Below, one piece after another: positions 54,351 to 64,000 of a stretch of 64,000 bases of DNA. Where the stretch lies: positions 2,059,487-2,123,486 of the forward strand of contig NC_053142.1 in assembly GCF_016808335.1 (NCBI RefSeq), read 5' to 3'. The translations under genes were made by a program, and so were the position numbers. The stretch's first letter is position 1; each line of letters opens with the position of its first letter. Origin of the DNA: Panicum virgatum. Taxonomy: Eukaryota; Streptophyta; Magnoliopsida; Poales; Poaceae. A model generated the notes under the pieces. That model searched no databases. It was not told the origin of the DNA and saw only the letters and a program-made list of their open reading frames with translations.

Positions 54351-55729
54351 TGTTGGCGCTCCTTAAGTACCCATTCTGTTATACAATTAGGAGAGGTTTT
54401 GGTAAATTCTTCGGGATGATTCATGTACTAACCCGCCACTTGGCACCCGAACTTGACCGTTTTCGATTTTGTCCTGGATTTTGGAGCATGTTGTATTTTG
54501 GCAGGAAATTGGACATTTTCGGAGATGTTTCGACGAGACCCATGATCATGCAATAACATGAAGGAAGACAAAGGCCAAAGCCCAAGCAAAGGACCAAAGG
54601 CCATGACGACTAGAAGCCTGTTCATGCACATCCACCCTCCAATGAAGCCCAAAGGACAAAGCCCACAAGATGAGATCGAGATACTTTGGGGCTAAGCAAA
54701 GCAAATAGAGATTTAAGGAAGGATTCTCCTGTCCTATCCTTTCCCTCGAAGAAATCTCGAAGATAACGACGTCCAACGGGGTGCAATCGTGAAAGGTATA
54801 AACTCCAGAAGACTTGGGGAGAAAGGAGGACGCGAGGCGGCGAGAAAATGGGCCAGGCCGACCGGCCTGGACCCATTGAGCCGGCCGGCCCAGGCCCTTT
54901 CCAGGGAGTCTCGGCCTCCCCTTCGACCTAGGGTTTCCTGAGGCTATTTAAAGACCCCTCCCACAGGCTCACGCAGAGAGCATTCGGGGAGACGACGTCA
55001 AGGAGCAGAATCGAGTTAGACACAAGAGAAAGGCGACATCGGAGGCCTCATCGTCCCTCGGCGCTGCTGCAAGTTGGAGGACAACAAGGGATCCATCCCT
55101 TGCCGGAGATTTCGTCACCATGATTGACTACGCTTCGCCTAGCTTCATGGGGTAAAGTCCTCGTTTGTTCATGGGGTTGTAAGGAGATCTTGAGTTGTAA
55201 TTGCCGAATCCTTTATGAGATTGATCTATCACGATTCTTGTTGATGATGCTTTGATGCTTAATAGTTCGCGACTTGGCTTTGGGTTTACTTTGCTCTTGC
55301 ATGGTTTACTTAGATTACATCAACTATCGTGTTCTTGTTGATTCGTTATCGATTATCGTCGTGTAGTGACAGTATGCGGGAGGGAAAGGTTTTGATCTTG
55401 GAATACACCTTTGGTAGATTAGATCCGTTCTTCGTTGCTTGGCGATTACATCTCTAGCAATCCTAGACCCTATGGACAAATGCTCTTCATATCTTGTGCA
55501 CACACCTATCATTGCTCACTAGTCTAGATTGGATTAGATTGGTTAGATTAGATCTATTTCACACTCAATCACTCAATATAGATCTTTTACCAACACCATT
55601 AGTGCTTAGTTAAGCATAGTAATACACTTGTTCCGTGGATTGATAAACCTTGGGGGAATACTCTAAGGGAAAAGCTACACGATCCGTGCGCTTGCGGTAC
55701 ATAAATTGGCACTCTAAGGAGCGTCAACA
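54351..55729 (+). repeat. G3 3' LTR
   Basis: TGTTGGCGCTCCTTAAG to GCGTCAACA, 1379 bp, TATTTAAA at 54945-54952. Confidence 0.93.
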
Positions 55730-55734
55730 GGTCT

Positions 55735-56017
55735 AGGCACTGTAGCAACGGCACCAGCTGCTGCGGCAGCAGCTGGGGGCCAGAATGCGCATGGCAAACG
55801 CCCGCGCCCGCAAGGTGGCAGTGGAGGTTCATGCCCAGTGCATCCCACCGCTCACTACAGTGCCGCTGACTGCCGCGAGATCCAGAAACTCGCGAAGCGG
55901 GTCAGTGGGCGGCGTGAGCAGCCCTCCAAGGACGGCTCACCCCCTCCTTGCCAGCGGTCTGGCAAGGAGAAAGCCTCCGACAGTGAGACCGCTGTCGGGG
56001 AGAAGGAGCTAGAGTAA
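55735..56017 (+). pseudogene. G1 gag, zinc-knuckle segment
   Basis: It resumes G1 after G3. The Ala/Gly-rich stretch leads to CPVHPTAHYSAADCREIQKL, a CxxH-type zinc knuckle common in Tat gag proteins, followed by AKRVSGRREQPSKDG. It ends at TAA about 56015, where the family normally reads on toward protease. The knuckle would bind element RNA. Confidence 0.75.
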
Positions 56018-56104
56018 CAATCCCCCGCTCGGGAGCTGAAGGGCGTTTACAGACGTGACAACTCCGACTCCGACAACGAGGAGCGCCGCAAGAAGCTGTA
56101 CATA

Positions 56105-56878
56105 ATGTACGACGGAAGCCGGGAGCTTGTCTCCCGGCGGGACGTGAAGACCCTTCGCCGAGAGGTCCTTTCGGTGAAGCTGGGGGTCCTGAAAGCGGCG
56201 CGTCACCACAGGTGGAGGAACACCACCATCTCTTTCGGGCCATCAGATTGCCCGGAGAACATGGCCGAAGCTGGTGTACTACCTCTAGTCACCGCCCCTG
56301 TCATAGCCAACATCAGGCTCTATCACGTGCTGATTGACGGTGGGGCTGGCCTCAACGTCATCAGCTATGCAGCGTTCAAGCAGCTGCAGATCCCGGAGTC
56401 CAAGCTGACTCCCTCTCGCCCATTCTCCGGAGTGGGCCCACATCCGGTGTTCCCTCTAGGGAGCATCACTCTGCCGGTCACGTTCGGGACCGAGGAGAAC
56501 TTCCACACAGAGAGCGTCAAGTTCGATGTTGCGGAGGTGAACCTCCCGATCAATGCCATCATTAGCAGGCCGGCTCTCTACCACTTCATGGCCATTGCCC
56601 ATTACAGGTATTTGGTCCTGAAGATGCCTTCCCCTGCTGGTGTCCTCACCGTGCGGGGTGACCGCACTGCTGCCGTCGCTGCAGTTGAGAAACTGCATGC
56701 TCTGGCGGCAGAGGCTGCACGTTCCGAGGAGGACCCATCCACCTCGCGAGCCAGGGCGCCTGCAAAGGTACCTAAGGTTCAGTTCTCTGATCCGGACAAT
56801 GTTCCCGTGAAGACCGTGCAGATCGGAGCTGACTCCTTCAGGACCACCCGCATCACGGGAAACCTGGAGGAGAAATAG
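56105..56878 (+). pseudogene. G1 aspartic protease
   Basis: Active site HVLIDGGAGLNVISYAAFKQ (Asp-Gly-Gly-Ala, usual for this grass Tat group), second motif INAIISRPALYHFMAIAHYR. The N-terminal part has KKLYIMYDGSRELVSRRDVK and ISFGPSDCPENMAEAGVLPL. A TAG at 56876-56878 separates it from RT. It would cleave the polyprotein. Confidence 0.83.
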
Positions 56879-58136
56879 GAAGACGCGCTCATCACTTTCC
56901 TCCAGGCAAATGTGGACGTGTTCTCCTAGGAACCGTCACAGATTGTGGACCCGCATCACGGCCAACGGGAAGCTTCGGATGTGCATCGACTACACCAACC
57001 TCAACAAGGCATGCCCTAGAGACCCCTATCCTCTTCCAAGTATCGATCAGATTGTGGACTCCACCTCCGGGTGTGACCTTTTGTCTTTCCTAGATGCATA
57101 CTCTGGTTTCCACCAGATTCAGATGTCTAGAGAGGATAGGAAACATACTGCTTTTGTAACAGTGGATGAACTTTATTGCTATATTGTCATGCCTTATGGT
57201 CTGCGGAATGCCTTACCCACATTTGTACGAGCTATGAACAACACTTTCTGTAATCTAATTAGAGATATTGTTGAGGTGTATGTCGATGATATTGTAGTCA
57301 AGACTAAGATAGGGTCAATGCTAATTGAGGACCTGTCCCTCGTCTTCGACCGACTACGCGCCACGCGCACGAAGCTGAATCCCGAGAAGTGCATTTTCGG
57401 CGTCTCGGCAGGGAAGCTGCTGGGTTTCTTGGTCTCACATCGAGGCATCGAGGCAAACCCAGCCAAGATCAAGGCGATCGAGGCGATGAGGCCTCCTGGC
57501 AGCATCAAGGACGTCCAGAAGCTTACTGGATCTCTGGCCGCTCTTAGCCGCTTCATTTCGAGGCTGGCTGAGAGAGCGCTCCCCTTCTTCAAGCTATTGA
57601 GGAGGTCCGGTCCATTCACTTGGACTGAAGAGGCTGAACAAGCCTTCCAGGAGCTGAAGAAGCACCTCACCTCACTGCCAGTATTGGTGGCTCCAGAGCC
57701 AGGTGAGACGTTGTTTTTGTATCTTGCTGCGTCTGCAGAAGCGGTCAGCATAGTGTTGGTCGCCGAGAGTACGGAGCAAGCTCGCCAGGGGGACACCAGG
57801 GTCTCCCCGGCCAAGGATGGTGAGCCGGACCTCGGACATGGGGGTCCGGCAGCCACTCCTCTGTCTGAAGGTCCGGACCCCGGACAAGGGGGTCCGGAGG
57901 AGCCTCGACCCAGTGGGAACCCAGAACCGCTGGGGCCCCAAGAACCTGACGTGGTGGACAAGGGCGAGCCGGACCGGTGGCCAGGGTCCGGACCATCTAG
58001 AAGCCAGTCTACTACATCAGCGAAGTCCTCCACGAGGCAAAGGCCAGGTATCTTGAGACGCATAAGCTTATCTATGCCATACTTATTGAGTCCAAGAAAC
58101 TGCGCCACTATTTTCAGGCACACAGAGTTGTCGTAG
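56879..58136 (+). pseudogene. G1 reverse transcriptase (N-terminus deleted) and RNase H
   Basis: The linker EDALITFLQANVDVFS (with a stop) runs directly into NGKLRMCIDYTNLNKACPRD at about 56939. The finger region that should lie between is missing, about 70 residues by comparison with G2. The rest of RT is present: FLDAYSGFHQIQMSREDRKH, YGLRNALPTFVRAMN, catalytic VYVDDIVVKTK, KLTGSLAALSRFISRL. RNase H starts PGETLFLYLAASAEAVSIVL but is then interrupted by a Gly/Pro-rich insert of about 75 residues (57780-58010) and a frameshift near 58010. Confidence 0.87.
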
Positions 58137-59985
58137 TGACCTCTTACCCTCTAAGAGCGATCCTACACAACTGCAATGCCACGGGCAACATCGCCAAGTG
58201 GGCAGTAGAGTTGGCTGAGTTCTAGCTGGACTTCCAGCCCCGCCATGCAGTCAAAAGCCAGATCCTGGCTGATTTCATAGCAGAATGGACTCCTTCCCCA
58301 AACAATTCTGGTGGTCCGGACCTCAACGCCGACCCCCGGAGCCGGAAGTCAGGGCACCAGTCTTCACCGAGCCCCACTGGACACTCTTCTTCGACGGGTC
58401 CATCCGTAAGCAGTGGGCTGGAGCTGGTGTGGTCCTCATCGACCCAAACGGAGATCAGCTGAAGTACATGGTGCACCTTGAGTTCAAGGCCACCAACAAC
58501 ATGGCAGAGTACGAAGCTTTGATCTTTGGCCTGACACAAGCCCTGTCTCTGGGGGTCCGGCAGCTCCTGGTGAAGAGAGATTCCCAGCTAATCATCAAGC
58601 AGGTCCAGGGGGATTGCAGCTGCAACAATCCCCAGCTCGCGGCATCCCTCATTCACGTGAGGAATCTCGAGAAGGACTTCGACGCCTTGGAACTGCAACA
58701 TGTTCCCCGCGAATTCAACTCAGCAGCAGATGATCTCTCCGCGAGAGCATCTACCTGGGCATCCGTGCCTGAGGGTGTCTTCGAAAGACGGTTGCTGAGA
58801 CCTACCACCCAGCCTGCCGAACTGGGTGAAGGGGATCAAGCTAGCACCTCGAAGCTAGCAGTCCCGGCGGCATTCCACCTGTGGTGCCCGCCCTGGGTTG
58901 TGTGCTCTGTTGAGGATCCTGGAGACCTCATAGAGCCACTCCCACCTGCTCAGGGAGGTCCCGATGCATGGATCTCCGAGATCCAGGACTACCTGAAAGA
59001 CAATATCCTTCCTGATGACGACGTGTCCGCTGAGTGCATAGTACGATTGGCTAAATGCTATGCGGTGGTAGAAGGGGATCTCTACCGCCGTGGCGCCAAT
59101 GGTATCCTTATGCGGTGCATTTCCCAGGGAGAGGGCTGCGAGTTGCTCGCGGAGATCCATGGAGGCGAGTGTGGAAGTCATTCCTCATCTCGCACGCTTG
59201 TTGGTAAGGTCTTTCGGCATGGCTTCTACTGGCCGACAGCACTCCAGGATGCGGCTGAGCTGGTAAGGTCCTGCAAAGCATGCCAGTTCCATGCAAAGCA
59301 AATACACACACCGGCTCAAGCTCTGCAAATGATCCTGCCCTCATGGCCATTCGCCGTATGGGGCGTGGATATCCTGGGACCGTTCCCCCGGGCCGTTGGC
59401 GGGTACCGGTTCCTCTACGTCGCCATTGACAAATTCACAAAATGGCCGGAGGTTACTCCTGTGGTGAACATCACCAAAAAATCAGCAGTTGCGTTCCTCA
59501 AGTCCATTATGTGCAGATTTGGGGTCCCAAGCCGCATCATCGCGGACAACGGGACCCAATTCAAAAGCAGACTCTTCCAAGAGTACTGTGAGGACATCGG
59601 CATCCAGCTATGCTTTGCGTCCGTGGCACATTCCCGCAGCAATGGACAGGTCGAGAGAGCAAATGCAGAGATCCTCAGGGGACTCAAGACCCGCACCGAT
59701 AACTGCTTGAAGAAGCATGGTGCAAAATGGGTTGATGAGCTTCCGTGCGTGCTATGGGGCAACCGGACCACACCCAGCCGAGCCACCGGGGAAACCCCAT
59801 TCTTCCTGGTCTACGGGGCTGAAGCATGCCTTCCCCCGGAAATTCACCTGGGCTCACCACGGGTCCAGGCTTTTGACGAGTCCATGCAGGAACAACTGCG
59901 GCGTGACGATGTGGACTTCGTTGACGAACGAAGGTGGCGAGCAGCAATCCGAAATGCACGCTACAACCAGGCGCTCAGGCGCTAT
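58137..59985 (+). pseudogene. G1 archaeal-type RNase H and integrase
   Basis: The end of RNase H (AEWTP region, with a stop near 58225) leads into the frame open from 58285. Second RNase H: HWTLFFDGSIRKQWAGAGVV, NNMAEYEALIFGLTQALSLG, KRDSQLIIKQVQG, LQHVPREFNSAADDLSA. Integrase: GGECGSHSSSRTLVGKV, CKACQFHAKQ, WGVDILGPF (Asp), IADNGTQF (Asp), NGQVERANAE (Glu). The C-terminal part is cut by S2 after ALRRY at 59985. The last residues of the open frame beyond that are LTR sequence. Confidence 0.88.
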
Positions 59986-60409
59986 TGTAACACCTCCGGT
60001 GTTTACCACTATATAAAACAAGCAATTAACATGCAATGACACAGTTAACCCTAGTCGGTTAATTACTTAAAAGCCGAGTTCCATTTAAATACACCAAAAA
60101 GTCAACTCTCGCGCCTTTGATCAAACGAACTTTTGCCCAACACGAAAGTTGTAGAGTTTGACAAGGTAAACAACTTTCATGTTCAAAGTTTTTCAAGTTA
60201 CAACATGAAATTTTGAGTTAACCCCGAAAAACAAGTGGGACCATTAAACTTGAATTCAAATTTTAAACTTTCAAATCATCGCTCAAATGAAGTTCTGCCT
60301 GAAAGGAAAGTTGTAGGAAATTTAATTTTGAACAACTTTTGTGTTCAAAATTTTTCGAGTTTCAATTGAAAATCTTGAGTTTGGACCAAGTCAAACCGCT
60401 GACTTTTGT

Positions 60410-61480
60410 TTTCTCTCTCCACTCCCTTTCTCTCTCTTCTCTCTCTCTCTCTCGCTGACCCTCCTCTCTCTGCTCTGCGCACGCGCGTAGGCAATCGAGC
60501 GCGCCGCGCGTGCCTCACTGCGCCGCTGCCGCGCTCGCTGCCCTGCTACTGCCCCGCACTGCCTCGCCGCGCCGCTGACCCCCGCCCCACTTGAGCACGC
60601 ACGCCGCCCGCCACGGCACCCGCTCGCCATCATCGCAGCGCCTGCCGCCGCGCCATTACTGCCCCGCCGCCCGGCCGTGTCACCGATGCCTCCCTTCCCT
60701 CTTCCCACACGCCACTGCCCACCCAACTACGCACGCACGCCGTTGACCTCGGGGGCGCGAGGAATGCGCCTGCTGCCGCTCCGCGACGCCGCCATCGCGA
60801 CAAGCGAGCCCGGCCGGCGCTGTGCCTTCACCCCGCGCCCCTCCCCTGCCGAGCTTCCCCTCTCTAATTGCCTTCCCAGGAGCCGTTCTCGCATCCCCGC
60901 TCCACTCCCCTCCCTCTCCTAGAGCCGTTCCTCCTCGCCCTTGCCCAAGAACGCCGCCCGCCGCCAGCTGCCTGCCATGGCCGCCGCCTGAGCTCCACCG
61001 CCGAGCTCCCCGCTGCAGCCCTCTCCTCCCCATCTTGCTTCGCCACCCCGCGTTCCCGCCCCTCCCCTCTCCGTTCCACCCCAAACCGAGCTCCCCCTCC
61101 GCTCCCCACGCCCCGGAACGCCGCCGCCCATGCCATTTCCGCCGCCGAGCACCCCCCCCCCACCGCGGAGCCCCCTTCCCCGCCCTTCCTCGCCTCCAAT
61201 GGACCCACTAAATAGCTCCTACCCGACTCCGTGAAGCTCCCAGGCCCGCTCACCTCCGCCCCCGGACCGCCGGAGCACCGCCGCCCGCTACAGCCGCCGC
61301 CGCCGCCCCTGCTCCGGCCGTCCCCGTCGACCACATCACCCACCCCTAGGTAGATCTCGGTGAGCTCTTGCCCCAGGACGCCACCCCCACCGCCGGCGAG
61401 CCCCTCCTCGCCGGGAAACGGGCCGCCGCCGCCTCCCCTGTCTCCTACCTCCGGCCAGGGACCCCGGCGCAATTAGTTTT
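60410..61480 (+). other. GC-rich part of S2
   Basis: A CT-repeat (60411-60460) leads into about 1 kb of CGCC-rich DNA. Long frames in several registers on both strands are a by-product of base composition. By position it may be the promoter-proximal transcribed part of the LTR. S1 has the counterpart at 27985-28680. Confidence 0.6.
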
Positions 61481-62702
61481 AGTTTTTCCAGGGGGTTTTG
61501 TGAAAGTTCCAGGGGCCCCTTTGCAATCTGTGTTTTTGTGTTTTCTAATTTTCCAGTGAACTTGTAAATTCGTTTAAAATTGTAGAAAAATCAGAAAAAT
61601 GCAAACTCAACTGTTCTGGAATCTTTGAGAATAGATCTACAACTTTTGTTACATGCAATTTTTCATTTGCTCAATAGTTTTTACTTCATTTAAAAATACA
61701 AAGAAAATGTACTTTATACTAGATCTCAAGTTACAAGCATGAGTTGTTAGCCATTTTTGGTCAGTAGGTTACATGTTAGTTGTTTAACCTTGTGTAAAAG
61801 TTTCGTGGGCAGTTTACATACCTAGCTATCATTTTAGTTAACTCTTGTTGTATGCCTAGTATAAATAGTTTTATTTATCCAAGTTGTTATGATATGTTTC
61901 TTGGGTTCAAACTTTTACAGTACTGGTATTTTAGTTCCAAGAGTCTACAGAAAAAGTTTGAGAATTTTTAGTTAATTCAATCTGGACCAAATGATTTTTG
62001 GTGAGGATAGCTACATTAAATCATTAAAAATAGTTCTGTACATGAAAAATTCTAATAATTTTTCTAGGGGTTAACTTTGAGTATATAACCGTTCTGGTAA
62101 AAGATGAGACTCTGTAACTTGCTAGAACAGTCTGTAGAAATTAGTTTTGATCCATGCAGCTATACTTTGCTCTATTTGTCATGCCCTGTACAATGCTTGT
62201 TTAATTGTGAAAATTTTATGGCAAGCTCATCTTTAGGTAGGAAACACTCATTTAAAATTTCATTACCAGTACTTGCATAGTTTGACCTGAAAAATTCATT
62301 TTTGTTTCTAGCAGTAGCTGTTTATTTTATTTTTTCATGGTTATTTGGCTGCTTGAAATGGGCTGAAAATTTCACAGTAGGCAAGTTACTCAGATATGTA
62401 CCTGGCATAAAAATTTCAAACCCAGAATCTCTGTGTAACTTTAATTATGAGAAGGATATGCTTAACCTAGTAATAAATAAGAAAAATCCTTTCTTTTGCT
62501 GCATAGGGAGAAAAGGGTAAAATCCACCCTAGTTGCTTTGCGAAGTCAGATATAACAATTATTACTCTATAAAGGATTGTCCAAAATGATGTAACATAAT
62601 CCTTTGCAAATCATCTTGAGTTTGTGTTGGATTACAACTCTTTAGTAAAGAATTGATTAAATCGTATCACTAAAATAACTCACGCATATGCATTTCACAT
62701 AG

Positions 62703-62878
62703 ATTCGACTACTCTCCCTGACGGTACGTACGAGTTGGTGCCGGAGTCCGAGAGTGAGCAGCGTGAAGCTCAAGTGAATCTAACTGAAGCCACTGAAGAC
62801 CTGAACCCGAGTTCAGAAGAGCCCAAGGCTAGCTCCGCTCAGGAAGGCAAGCCCCGGAGCATGTCCTACCTATTTTAA
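62703..62878 (+). CDS. LTR-embedded conserved block A in S2
   Basis: A TTTCACATAG acceptor-like sequence precedes a frame reading TLPDGTYELVPESESEQREA, then SSEEPKA and EGKPRSMSYLF before TAA. It matches block A of S1 residue for residue in its core, with one 3-codon indel. Acidic, no known domain. No clear start codon lies within it, so it would be an internal exon; a donor site was not found. Confidence 0.5.
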
Positions 62879-63700
62879 TTTATGCAACTATTTGTATTCC
62901 TGTTTATTGTGCATTTAAGTTGCAGGAATTGTTTGGAACCTTAGTTGCATGATCCTAGGTACCTATGCTTGAACACTAGTATGTGTAGGTCGCTAGTTGG
63001 CTATGCTAATGGTTCGGTAGAAGTCGAGTGATTTCTTGTCACTCGCGAGCTCATAGGAGTTGAATACTTACTACACACTGCAATATAAGGTTTACGGGCG
63101 GGGTTGTTATACTTGTGATACCCCGTCTGTTTAGTAAAAATGGATAAGGCCGCGGTGTGTGGTAGTGGTGGTTAAGCGTTTGAACGTACTAACCACATGC
63201 CGAGAATATGGTAATCGGTAAGCTTAAGTACCTGATGGAACCGGCCGTGGAACATACTCCCCACTGTCTGGTCTATGGTCACGCACGGGTGCAGGGCACC
63301 CTAGGGCGGTGGACATGTTTCATGCCCGGGGAAAAAGGGGAAAAGTCGCGTGGGTGATGGCATTCCCCATGCATGTGTTTAGGTCTGCCTGGCCAGGTTA
63401 ACAAATTCGATTCGAATCATCCGTCTCTCACGGATATTGAGACTGCTTAACCCTTTTGCCACATAGAGTAAGAAGTGGAACAATGATGATGAGAAATGTG
63501 TTTGAATGATGAAAAATAATTGCTTTCCACCATGTATGCTCTAGGATAGATGCTAATGTAGAATGGTTAATCATAATAGAACTTGAAAGCTAAAATCGGA
63601 AAATAAGGACTTACTGCTTTTCGGCAAAGACGAACCCCTCAAGCCAAAAGCCTTGCATGTCTGGTTAGAGGGTTAGTTATATCCTAGTCGGGTAAGCCTT

Positions 63701-63722
63701 GCTGAGTATTAGTATACTCAGC
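63701..63722 (+). other. conserved hairpin in S2
   Basis: GCTGAGTAT pairs with ATACTCAGC (loop TAGT), 28 nt before block B. The stem is kept in S1 although the loop differs. Confidence 0.75.
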
Positions 63723-63750
63723 CTTGTTTGTGGCTCTACTTTGTTTTCAG

Positions 63751-63860
63751 GTGATACTTTTGAAGATCAGATAGCTAGTTTGACTTGGCCGTGTGTTTTA
63801 CCTCCTGGTTGGTCGGTGGAATGGGATACGACTCCGGCCAACGATGGCAATGCCGAGTGA
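63751..63860 (+). CDS. LTR-embedded conserved block B in S2
   Basis: After TTGTTTTCAG the frame reads DTFEDQIASLTWPCVLPPGW then SVEWD and ends at TGA 63858-63860. Same length (110 nt), acceptor and stop as in S1. The differences from S1 are mainly third-position. Unknown protein; could be the last exon of a small LTR-borne gene. Confidence 0.5.
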
Positions 63861-64000
63861 TGTCATGTACGGGCTTCATCATGACATCATGTATCGTCGT
63901 TTAGAACTCGTTTTATTTCCGCTGCAATGAACTCTGAACTACTTTCAATTTGAACTTCAAGTACCTTTCGGAGATTTCGAACTTGGTTTGTAATAATTAA

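Larger units (their letters stand above)
45131..55729 (+). mobile_element. G3: Athila-lineage Ty3/gypsy element
   Basis: LTRs at 45131-46486 and 54351-55729. Target copies are GGTCC (45126-45130) and GGTCT (55730-55734), one change. The primer site is tRNA-Asp type, and gag-pro-RT-RNase H-integrase are followed by a further ORF and a long 3' region, as in Athila. The LTRs look very alike by eye, so it is fairly young, yet it has stops and a changed RT catalytic residue. It inserted in G1 gag. Confidence 0.93.
29774..64000 (+). mobile_element. G1: Tat-lineage Ty3/gypsy element, hosting G2, G3 and S2
   Basis: The 5' LTR starts at 29774, and gag, protease, RT, RNase H, a second (archaeal-type) RNase H and integrase follow on the plus strand. 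Three later insertions cut it: G2 after 31102, G3 after 45130, S2 after 59985. The gag frame reads through the G2 site when G2 and one target copy are ignored (RTGQ then RPPPGNAV). The second RNase H before integrase is the hallmark of the plant Tat lineage. The 3' end and 3' LTR lie beyond the window. Confidence 0.92.
59986..64000 (+). repeat. S2: second copy of the long LTR family, incomplete at the window edge
   Basis: Begins TGTAACACCTCCGG at 59986, right after GCTAT (59981-59985, the likely left target copy). Its order matches S1 in the opposite orientation: AAGTTGT hairpins, GC-rich block (60410-61480), AT-rich block, coding-like block A, a 39-bp identical segment (63380-63418), hairpin, block B. 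The window ends at a point matching S1 about 25520, so roughly 210-230 bp are missing. Whether it is solo or the LTR of a full element cannot be decided. Confidence 0.85.

Noticed and set aside
60391..61559. Pro/Arg-rich and Gly-rich ORFs on both strands
   Set aside because: Produced by the GC-rich base composition of the LTR; no match between S1 and S2 in these frames.
1..64000. tRNA, rRNA, CRISPR, bacterial operons or phage
   Set aside because: No such structures seen; the window is plant repetitive DNA.

Overview
This is plant nuclear DNA, almost certainly from a grass (Poaceae), and it is a nest of transposable elements. No gene that I can recognise as an ordinary host gene is present. 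The evidence is: Ty1/copia and Ty3/gypsy retrotransposons with typical plant features (tRNA-Asp type primer sites, dual RNase H pol genes, LTR starts familiar from grasses), a CACTA transposon with GGGGCGGG subterminal repeats, hAT and Stowaway MITEs, and a Helitron end. Nothing bacterial (operons, ribosome binding sites, CRISPR) applies. The species cannot be named from the sequence.

Layout. 1-1832: tail of a copia element (A; RNase H end plus 3' LTR) inserted into the reverse transcriptase of a second copia element (B; 1833-4900), which also carries a 273-bp hAT-type MITE (2421-2693) with a perfect 8-bp target duplication. 4901-8249: unassigned AT-rich sequence with a Helitron 3' end and three MITEs. 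8250-29506: one CACTA transposon (TIRs CACTACTA, target duplication TGA), genes on the minus strand: tnp2 (24616 to 14194) and a second gene with a Transposase_24-like domain and a Ulp1-like C48 protease domain (12657 to 8825). Its tnp2 is split by a gag-protease-only gypsy element G0 (15475-22765, TSD AGCAA), and its 5' side carries a 3.85-kb solo LTR, S1 (25304-29157, minus orientation, TSD GCAGG). 29507-29773: short spacer. 29774 to beyond 64000: a Tat-lineage gypsy element G1 broken by three later insertions: G2 (31103-44214, also Tat, TSD GCAAC), G3 (45131-55729, Athila lineage, TSD GGTCC/GGTCT) and a second long LTR, S2 (59986 to the window end, plus orientation).

How the parts work together. 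G2 and G3 carry gag, protease, RT, RNase H and integrase on the plus strand, but every pol gene in the window has stops, frameshifts, deletions or a lost catalytic residue, so none looks autonomous. G0 has only gag and protease and would depend on an Athila-type helper such as G3, with which it shares primer site type and a block beside the polypurine tract. The CACTA has lost the catalytic part of tnp2 while the four expected protease residues of its second gene are visible.

The most unusual signals are: (1) two short coding-like blocks inside the long LTR family S1/S2, conserved as protein between two diverged copies, with a conserved hairpin and a 39-bp identical block between them; (2) a five-exon antisense gene in G2 resembling a plant mobile domain protein, next to an antisense acidic ORF; (3) several local duplications and cis-repeats inside the retroelements.
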